Assembly: GCA_001599615.1 (NCBI GenBank)
Contig: BCHJ01000004.1
Coordinates: 438,375 to 502,374, forward strand
Source: Thielaviopsis euricoi
Lineage: Eukaryota > Ascomycota > Sordariomycetes > Microascales > Ceratocystidaceae
Direction: 5' to 3'
Length of the DNA: 64,000 nucleotides
Shown here: in pieces, positions 56,695-64,000 of the stretch
How the letters are laid out: each line of letters opens with the position of its first letter
Position numbering within the stretch: position 1 is the stretch's first letter
Notes under the pieces: model-generated
The model's database searches: none
What the model was told of the DNA's origin: nothing
The model's input: only the letters and a program-made list of their open reading frames with translations
Program-made: the position numbers and the translations under genes

Positions 56695-59600
56695 GTTTGG
56701 ATTCAGGATTGTCGAGGTTATGCAGCTGTCGGGGTTTGGAATGGATTGTCGGAGCTTGAACTGCGCTTGTCGGACACAGCGATCGGATTATTCAGGTTAT
56801 GCCAGCTGGATTGACGAATATGAGTTCAATGTAAGGTCGCTGTGATAACGTCAATAGCGAAAAGGTGGCAGGTTGTGGATGGGGCGCGGGTTGAATGGAA
56901 GCTGAAGATTAAGGTGAAGACTAAAGAAATCAAAAACTCCAAAAGCTCAGCTTGTGATTGACCAGGATTTAGCGGCGGCAAATGTGGGGCCGGTGCTACA
57001 CTACAACTCAATTTAACTCTATAGTATCTCATAATTCATGCCAGCCAAACCCTAATTCGTTGTTAGTTTACTCACAATACAGCTTAGAAAGCGTACGAAT
57101 TACCGGCCAATCTTGCCTTTTCAGATGAAATCAACTTTCTCTAGAGAGAACCCTCCATGGTAAGTATTCTTTCTGCCTGCTGTTAAAGAAATGCATTTTT
57201 GTACAGGTGAGAAGCCTCCCCAAGGATTCTGAGAAATGACGCCGTCTCGCCCTTTTTCTATACCCTAGGCAAAGCCGACAACAGCGCTGCTCTTTAGCGT
57301 GCTTTTGAGTGCAAGACTTAGCACGGTAGATGACTTTTATTCTGTTCTGGGTAAACGGGGATAATTGTTCAGAGCAAGTTGAGAGAGAAGAAGAGAGTCA
57401 ACTTGTCCAGTGCCTGGCTAGACTGCAACAGGCAGCATTTTGCTGGTGGGCTTGAGAAAATAGCTATATGTCATGTCATACTTATTAATTGCCACTATAG
57501 CATGTTACTCGGTGCTATTGTTCCTGTCTGCATATAACTGCACTTATAAGGTCCCATCCAGTAGGTGTAATTCTCCGGTTCGCTGTCAATGAACATTCCC
57601 ACTTGACCTTCCAAGTTCCCGGTCTAGACCTCTCCAAATCGGCCCATGCCCGCCCATCAGCATGTTGCACATAGCACAAAAGGGAATCCCCTTGTCGCAC
57701 GCATCCGTCTTACCCCTCAAACGCCCAAATAGGTTCCCTTGTTCCTACTTCCCCTCTCATTCTGTTCCTATTCCTCGGACCCAAGCTTGCTCGGCACTTC
57801 GCCTGTTTGAGTTGACCATATCCGCTCAAAGAGAACTAAGCTACAGCTTCTGCTAGCTACTAACAAGTACGTAAATTTCCTTATCTAGGGATTGTCTACC
57901 AGGCCCGTGGTTCTTGATCTTGCGGGTTGGCCCACTGTTCCTATTCCTTTCTTTGTCATACAAAAGAACCCAACTCCGTCCTCAACTGTCCGTCACATGA
58001 AACATTCTTTATCGTAGCATATTCTCTCTTCCGGTGTTGTCCTCTCATCCTTATACCCCTCCCCTTCAGTCTGAGAAGAACTCTGTTCAACTCGATGTTC
58101 TTGGAGCCATTCACATACTGGGGCTTGTGGCACGTTTCTTCCTGTCTGTCCAACGGAGCTTCCTACACGCCCCTTGACTCTAACTATCACTTCATTTTCT
58201 TACTTATTCCGTTATTGCCAAAAGCCAATAAGGAAATAAAGGATCTACTGTGCATATTGTTTCAGCCCCCATACTAGTTTCTGAAATCCACTCTACGCTC
58301 TCTCCGGCGAAAGAATGAACATATTGCTGTGCTATCTGCATTATACCCCCCCGTCTTCTATTACTTGGCCAATAAGCACAGACGCCACTGGTTCTTCTTC
58401 CCACACCCTGTTTCTTTGTACGACAATGAGGCGGCAAGCTGAAGCCAAAGTAAAAATGTCCCTGTCGCTGCCAACTTGCTTCTCCTCTGTCCCTATTTAC
58501 CCAACTGAAGCATATATCTAGGTCATTATGGACCTACCTTCTCTCTAACTACAATATACTGGGAAGAATTCAAAACCAACTGGGGTGTGTGGAATTCCGA
58601 TTAGTGGACTGGCTCAGTCTATTGTGTCACACACCACCCGACCTGTAAGCTACATATTTATGTGCATGCGTACGTACATGGCACTCCCGACGCTATTATA
58701 TCGCCTCCTACTATCAAGTGCTACAACATCTACCGGGTCATGTCAGCCCAATTCCTGTTGAATCCTGTTCTTCCAGTTTCGTGTTCCGTCTTTGTGCCAT
58801 GTTTTACCCCTCACACTTATCTCTCCGTCATATAGAGTGCCACAAAACTCCAACTTGCTCGCCTTTCCTCCCGGCTTCACCCCTCTCCCTCACTACTCTA
58901 TGTTAAAAGCCCACGACTAAAATCCAATCTGCATCTTCTGCCATAAGAAAAGAACGTCACGCTCATCTTCTGACACCACGCTGTGCGAGGCCTAAATCTA
59001 GGGCCTATTGATGGGCGTTTGTGCTGAACTACGTAGAGCAAATCGCCGACTCGGCATAAATGTCACCGCTAAGGAGCAGTTTAATGGCTGCATTAAAGAA
59101 TTCTTTACTCAAAACGGTCTGGCGCAAAGCAGACTTAGTACGGCCGCTGTCTCACATCAACACTTACTCTAAGTACACATGGACATTCACCATACACTAT
59201 CGCGTAATATTATTTGCTTCAATTGTTATGATTCATTTTCTATAGAGTCGAAGACAAATTTATATCTAAGAAAAGAATTATAAGAAAAAAGGACAAGAAA
59301 ATGACAAAAATAGTTTGACAGAGAAGTGAACAGAACCATCAAGGCTCATTGATTCTTTTAACAGACAACAAATAATGGTAGTAAAAAAGACAAAAGCCAG
59401 AACCAGGGTATGTAATAGCAAACAGGAAAAGCAAATCATCAAGAACGAGTAAATGGTATGTATGAATGGCAGGACGCCAACGAAAACAAGTGGATCGAAT
59501 ATCAAGAGAAGAATAAAGTCAAAAAAAATAAAAAGCGCAATAACATAAAGTCGTTAGATAAGGAACGTAAGAAGCCGTCGCCTACAAGCGAAGCGGAGGC

Positions 59601-60103
59601 ATAAAAAGAGACGTCGAGTCGTGAAAACAGTTGGTATGGAAAACAAAAAAATCGTTAAAAAATGCAAAGCAAAAAAAAAAGGCAATCATCGAAAAATGAG
59701 CCTAGTGGTATGAGTCGTAAAAAGGAGCGTAAAGAGTCGGGGTATCATAAAGTAGAAAAAAAAAAGGGCCAACGAAAAAGAATAAAAGATAAAACAGATC
59801 CAAGAATAGAAGAAGAAAGAAAAAGCCGTAAAAACATTGCTGGTGGGCTGAGGTGCTGCTGCTGACGATGGTATGTGATGGAAAGAAAAAAGAGAAAAAA
59901 AAATCAAAGAAAAACAAGAAAGGACAGAAATGATGCTAATGATGCTCTATCGCCGGAATATATGCTGAAAACTCTCGGTCGTGTATGGTGTAGTGTAGTT
60001 GTAGTGTAAGAAAGATGTAAGTCGTCGTGCGAAACAAAAAGAAAAAATCGAAAAAGGCCGAACGAGAAAGAAAACACAGAAAAAAAAACAGGACAAGACG
60101 AAT
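56695..60103. other. 3.4-kb intergenic stretch without a supportable gene
   Basis: This contains the MED18 upstream region (AAACCCTAATTCG near 57049) and, on the right, the 3' flank of the 673-aa gene, A-rich on the plus strand. The central part (57.5-59.2 kb) is pyrimidine-leaning with frequent stops in all frames. GATGAAATC...CCATG/GTAAGTATT followed by TTTGTACAG at 57125-57206 looks like a small intron but joins no open frame. No gene is seen. Confidence 0.5.
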
Positions 60104-62221
60104 TCACATCTTCATCTTGCCAATCAGGTTGCGCCAGAACTTGGGGTGGTGGTTGTTCAGCTTGCGCTCCTCGCTCGGGCTGCGAATCATAACGGCGTCT
60201 CTAACCATCGGTCCAACAATGTCCTCGTCGCCACGCGAAGGGAACTTACCCGACGTGTCCAGCAGCCGCGGAATGGCCTTGGGAATGGCCTCCTCCATCT
60301 CGCGCCACTGGTTGGCCGACAGAAGGTCCTCGGTCGGGTGCGACGTCGGCGGCGGGGGGAAGTACGCCGGTCTCAGGCTTTCGGCGCGCGAACGGGACCG
60401 CGTGCGGCCCCGGCTACGGCTGCGCGACAGCGACATGGAAAGGCGTGAAACATGCGATTGCGGGGGCGAGGAGATGGCCATGGGCACACCGCCAACCGTC
60501 GACCCAGTCATAGCAGCAATGCGGCCCATCAACTCCTGGTGGTTCTTACGCCACTCGCCCTCAATAGCCTGCCACTTCTTCTCCGTCAGCTGGTAGATGT
60601 TGCTGGTCTGACCATAGTTCTCGCCGGTGCGCACAATGTGCTTGGTGTAGTCGACACGTGCAGCCGCCCAGTCCTCGCGGAGCTTGTGCAGTGTTTCAGT
60701 GCTAGCTTCTTCGGGCTGGTACGGCGCAGGCGAGATGGTGAAGTTCGCATGGCCGAGGCTGTCGGACCACTCGTCGTGCTCCTGCTCCTGCATAATGTTG
60801 GGGAATAGCAGCGGCATCTCGGTTGTGGGGGACGGGCGGAACGACGAGATGGATGGCTTGGTCGACAGTGAGTTGCCAGATCTATGAGACGGCGCCATAG
60901 AGACATGCTTAATCGAGTTCTGGAGCTGCTCATCGACCGAGGGCGCCGTCAGAGGCGACTGCAGCGGCGACTGCATAGGCGGTGAGTGCGGCGGCGGCTT
61001 GCTCAGAGCCTCCATCATCAGAGGAGGAAGAAGAGGCGTCAGAGCCTGCGACCGGTCACGGCCAAGGCTCTTGCGAACATATTCGCTTTCCATGTCGATG
61101 TTGGCCATCATGCATTCGGCCTGGTCGCAAAACGACATGGCGGGCGAGGCGGGCATAGGAGGGTCCAGGTGGGCCTGGTGGAGTCTGGGGTGCGAAGGCG
61201 TAGAAAGAGAAGACGAACGGCTGGAGGCGGCAGCGGGGTAGGTATCAAAGGTGAGCTCCGCACTGGGCGTCGACGTGAGAGTAGGACGTCTGCGACTGCG
61301 GCCCGATCTCCAGCGCGTGATAGAGGGGAAGCGCGATCCGATGCGTGACGTCAGGTGTGAAATGGCGGATTCGGAGTTATCAGCAACCTTGTGGGAAGCA
61401 GCATACTCGCTGTCGCTCATGATGGCGGCATCGTAGTCGACGTCAATGTCGATGTCATAGCCAGGCATAATAGACATGGAGTCGTTGCTGGCTGAAGGGT
61501 GAATGCACAGCTCGTGGCCTGGGCAAGTTAGACAAGAAACGGGCCGAGAGCGAGAGCGAGAGCAAGAGCAAGAGCATGAAGTAGAGGAAGTGTAAGAGCA
61601 CGTCGAGAACCTACAGTACGAGTCAAAGATATCGCAGGTCGACGAGGCAAACGAGTCGCGGATGCACTCTTCGCGCTCAAACGGCTCCTCCATGACATCT
61701 GGCAGCTGTCTCTTGCTGGCCGACTTGGCGTGGGACGGACCCGAAGGCACCTGCTGGATCTGAGCCAGCTCAGTGGCCATGGGAAGAGGCAGCGGGAGCG
61801 CAGACAGATCGAGTGAAGACGTTGAGCTTGAGTTCCGCATGTGTGCCGACGAGCGGGCCGGCACTAGCACGGGAAAAGAGGGCGTTGCCGGGGCAGAAAT
61901 GTCAGAGGCAGACGAGTTGTGCGTGTAAAAAACGGCAGCCATATCGGGCTCGCTCAGAAACAACGGGAGCTGCTGCTTGCAAAACGAAGTGGGCACCGAC
62001 TGGGAGAGCGCAGGATACGAATCAAATTCGAAAGAGTCGAAAGTGTCGTCGTCGTCGTCGTTAGCGTTGTCGTTGTCGTCGTAGTTGTCGTCGTCGTCAA
62101 CATCAGCAACAGGCGAAGGCGAGTAAGAGGTGGAAAAGGAAGAAGAAGCATGAGCAATGGACGACAAGTGCCGCTCAGCGAGCAAGTGTGGGAAGAAGAG
62201 AGGTTTTAAGCGAGACGACAT
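60104..62221 (-). CDS. Unknown Ser/Pro-rich protein with C-terminal HHPKFWRN motif
   Basis: The frame is open for 705 codons, but 61519-61614 has donor GTAGGT, branch CTAAC and acceptor GCCCAG, so the spliced protein is probably 673 residues (exons 62221-61615 and 61518-60104). Most is disordered: an Asp run encoded by GTC repeats (about 40-60), then Ser/Pro-rich tracts. A folded region is likely at about residues 510-600 of the spliced form: STETLHKLREDWAAARVDYT, KHIVRTGENYGQTSNIYQLT and EKKWQAIEGEWRKNHQELMG. An RS-like stretch follows (SRSRSRGRTRSRSR). The C-terminus is amphipathic, PSEERKLNNHHPKFWRNLIG ending KMKM. No named domain is recognised. The final block matches the end of the 161-aa protein at 36482-37178. 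A conserved fungal regulatory or cortical protein is possible, but this is a guess. Confidence 0.78.
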   Translation of the reverse strand: MSSRLKPLFFPHLLAERHLSSIAHASSSFSTSYSPSPVADVDDDDNYDDNDNANDDDDDTFDSFEFDSYPALSQSVPTSFCKQQLPLFLSEPDMAAVFYTHNSSASDISAPATPSFPVLVPARSSAHMRNSSSTSSLDLSALPLPLPMATELAQIQQVPSGPSHAKSASKRQLPDVMEEPFEREECIRDSFASSTCDIFDSYCRFSTCSYTSSTSCSCSCSRSRSRPVSCLTCPGHELCIHPSASNDSMSIMPGYDIDIDVDYDAAIMSDSEYAASHKVADNSESAISHLTSRIGSRFPSITRWRSGRSRRRPTLTSTPSAELTFDTYPAAASSRSSSLSTPSHPRLHQAHLDPPMPASPAMSFCDQAECMMANIDMESEYVRKSLGRDRSQALTPLLPPLMMEALSKPPPHSPPMQSPLQSPLTAPSVDEQLQNSIKHVSMAPSHRSGNSLSTKPSISSFRPSPTTEMPLLFPNIMQEQEHDEWSDSLGHANFTISPAPYQPEEASTETLHKLREDWAAARVDYTKHIVRTGENYGQTSNIYQLTEKKWQAIEGEWRKNHQELMGRIAAMTGSTVGGVPMAISSPPQSHVSRLSMSLSRSRSRGRTRSRSRAESLRPAYFPPPPTSHPTEDLLSANQWREMEEAIPKAIPRLLDTSGKFPSRGDEDIVGPMVRDAVMIRSPSEERKLNNHHPKFWRNLIGKMKM

Positions 62222-62964
62222 GGCGGCTTTTTTGGGTTATTATTCTTAGCGGCGCTCCGTTCTTTTTATCGTTTTTTTAGTGATTTTTTTTTTTTTCGTT
62301 CTCCCAAAACAGCTTGAGCGAAAAACCGGCCAAGAGGGAAAAGAAAAAAAAATGAGCGTAAAAAAAGTGGTCGACGAAAAAAGGCGAGGGTGGGTGAGCT
62401 GCCGCTTATACGTTTTTTGTTTCTGTTTTTTACTGGATTGGATGCAGCAGTTGGCTAGGCTGGCCGGCTCATAGGTGTTGGGTCCCCTGTAATAATGGTG
62501 CTCTGCTCTGCTTGCTTCAACGGGGGGTTCTTGGAGCAGCAGCAATTGGCTGAGAGCGGTTCAGATGCAGGCAAAGCCTTGGTAGAGAGAAAGGTTGACG
62601 CGGTGAAGATGGCGGGGGAACAAGCAATAATGGACGATGATGTCAGTTCAATCATGAAAAAAAAAAAAAAGGCGATGAACTAAGAGCACATCAAAATGGA
62701 AGAGAATATGAATACAAGAAAAAAAGAAAGGAAAAGAAAATCATGGAAATAAATGGCTAGAAGAGAAGATGGTTGAAAGGAAATCAGAGGTGGGTGCAGA
62801 TGCCATTAAGAATTGCCAGCGGTCATCGTGCTACTAAGTACACACACAAGCAGCAGGTATAGCAAGCGCTACTATGGAAAGGAATGGGAAAGAACAAACG
62901 GTGCTCACAGACACCGCAAGAACAAGATGCAAATGCAGCTGCAGGCGCAAGAGGAAGGAAAGAA

Positions 62965-62982
62965 AATAATAATAATAATAAT
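62965..62982 (+). repeat. (AAT)6 microsatellite
   Basis: Six AAT units in a purine-rich stretch, followed 30 bp later by the A11G repeat. Confidence 0.85.
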
Positions 62983-63009
62983 AAAATAGTAAAAAAAGGA
63001 AGCACAGAA

Positions 63010-63060
63010 AAAAAAGAAAAAAAAAAAGAAAAAAAAAAAGAAAAAAAAAAAGAAAAAAAG
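63010..63060 (+). repeat. A11G 12-bp tandem repeat
   Basis: Runs of eleven A separated by single G repeat three times at a 12-bp period, flanked by shorter A-G units. Every 12 bp is close to one helical turn, so the tract may be intrinsically bent or stiff. Confidence 0.85.
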
Positions 63061-63558
63061 AAGGAATAGAGCAAGGAAAGAGCCGTGACTGACTGACTGA
63101 CTTTTGGCTGGCTGGCTGGCTGGTTGGCTAGTCTGGGTGACTGAGCGAGTGACTGAGTGACTTAGGGGGTGCAACTAGAGAGCCTAGTCGCGGCTAGCAG
63201 AGCAGACAGATGCTATGCTCGAGCTTCCTATTGCCAAGTACTGCCCATCGGTATAGCAAGTGCTACAAAGTAAGAAGGTTGGGGGTATACGTGTGGTGTG
63301 TGTTAAGAAAAAAGAGAACGGGTTGGGTCAAACCTCAAGACGGACTGGTCTTGTCAATCAGCCCTTAGTGTTTGTGACGGCGACTTGCCTTGTCCTTTGC
63401 TCTTCCTGAATTGGCTGTGTTGATGCATCGTCGCTTTGGATACCCTGCGATTTGCTGCAAGCTGCTGCTGCACTGACTGCACTGGGCAAAGGAGAGGTGA
63501 GGAGAGGCAAAGCCTAGCAACAAGGCATGGTATAGTATGGCATAGTACGATATAGTAA

Positions 63559-63611
63559 GGTATGGTATGGTATGGCAAGTCAAGGCAAGGCAAGGCAAGG
63601 CAAGGCAAGGC
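63559..63611 (+). repeat. GGTAT and CAAGG pentanucleotide repeats
   Basis: About three GGTAT units pass into seven CAAGG units. A shorter CAAGG tract occurs at about 45074-45092. Confidence 0.85.
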
Positions 63612-64000
63612 ATATAGGGGCCGGCTAGATTGAAGCGAAGAGAAGGGGGTGGTTAAAAGTCAGAGGTCAGAAGGACAGAAACCGCCTGCTTCACTAGGGT
63701 ATGTTCTTTGTGTGCGTTTGCATTTTGCTGGCTCTTGGCTTTTCTTTTTTTTTTTTTTGTTTTTGCTTTCTGTAACTACATAGCAGCTTCTAGTACAAGT
63801 ACTTTGCTTCAAGAACGGGGTAGTAACGAGAATATGGCATCATCTACTAAAATACATGCACACAAAGGGCGAATACATGATTAGGGAAGAAGTAGCGACT
63901 AATAAGGAAAGCGACTTATAGGCAAGAGAGCAAACGGAAAGTAGAGGAAGAGCAGGTGGCGGCAGTAGTGGAGTAAGCGCTCTCTCTTCTTTTTTTCTCT

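Larger units (their letters stand above)
62222..64000. other. Right flank: upstream region and microsatellites, no gene seen
   Basis: The first 400 bp is the leader and promoter of the 673-aa gene. The rest is a mosaic of simple repeats: TTTGGCTGGC, GACTGACT, AAT, A11G, GGTAT and CAAGG units. No frame is supportable. The last 30 bases turn pyrimidine-rich, as before a gene outside the window. Confidence 0.55.

Noticed and set aside
57125..57206. Intron-like GTAAGT...TTTGTACAG segment
   Set aside because: Neither flank is in an open frame that continues through the junction.

Overview
The window reads as nuclear DNA of a filamentous ascomycete, most likely a sordariomycete. The evidence is short 50-100 nt introns with GTAAGT-type donors and CTAAC branch points, pyrimidine-rich leaders, and a gene set typical of such fungi: a ccg-9-type trehalose enzyme, a XanA-type xanthine dioxygenase and small secreted Cys-rich proteins. 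A hypocrealean placement is my impression only. There are no operons, bacterial elements, CRISPR arrays, rRNA or recognisable transposons, and I found no convincing tRNA gene.

Layout, left to right: YVH1 phosphatase (5' end missing) (+); VFA1 (-) divergent from RTT106 (+); a Ser/Thr-rich secreted protein (-); a small secreted six-cysteine protein (+) convergent with an alpha-glucoside permease-type sugar transporter (-); a 4.5-kb regulatory or leader region; RXT3 (+) convergent with SDHAF4 (-); a secreted protein of unknown function (-); ARG4 (-) divergent from ccg-9 trehalose phosphorylase/synthase (+); SOD2 (-) divergent from PSF3 (+); xanA (+); an unknown 161-aa protein (-); an 8-kb stretch without a supportable gene; an unknown 117-aa protein (-); a protein with twelve Cys/His repeats (-) divergent from a severin-like gelsolin protein (+); a PNKP-type DNA-end repair enzyme (-); MED18 (-); a 673-aa Ser/Pro-rich unknown (-); and a repeat-rich right flank.

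Genes were rebuilt by splicing exons by hand; every multi-exon model below keeps frame across all junctions. Neighbours are mostly unrelated housekeeping functions (DNA repair and replication, chromatin and transcription, mitochondrial assembly and defence, arginine, trehalose and purine metabolism), so no metabolic cluster is proposed.

The most unusual items are: the twelve-unit C-x4-C-x(9-13)-C-x2-H array, whose three introns all split the last His codon of a repeat; alternative starts in the PNKP gene that would add or remove a mitochondrial presequence; two stop-free introns whose length is a multiple of three; a C-terminal HHx(R/K)FWRN motif shared by two otherwise dissimilar unknown proteins; and the 8-kb gene-free stretch with opposite purine/pyrimidine strand bias in its two parts.
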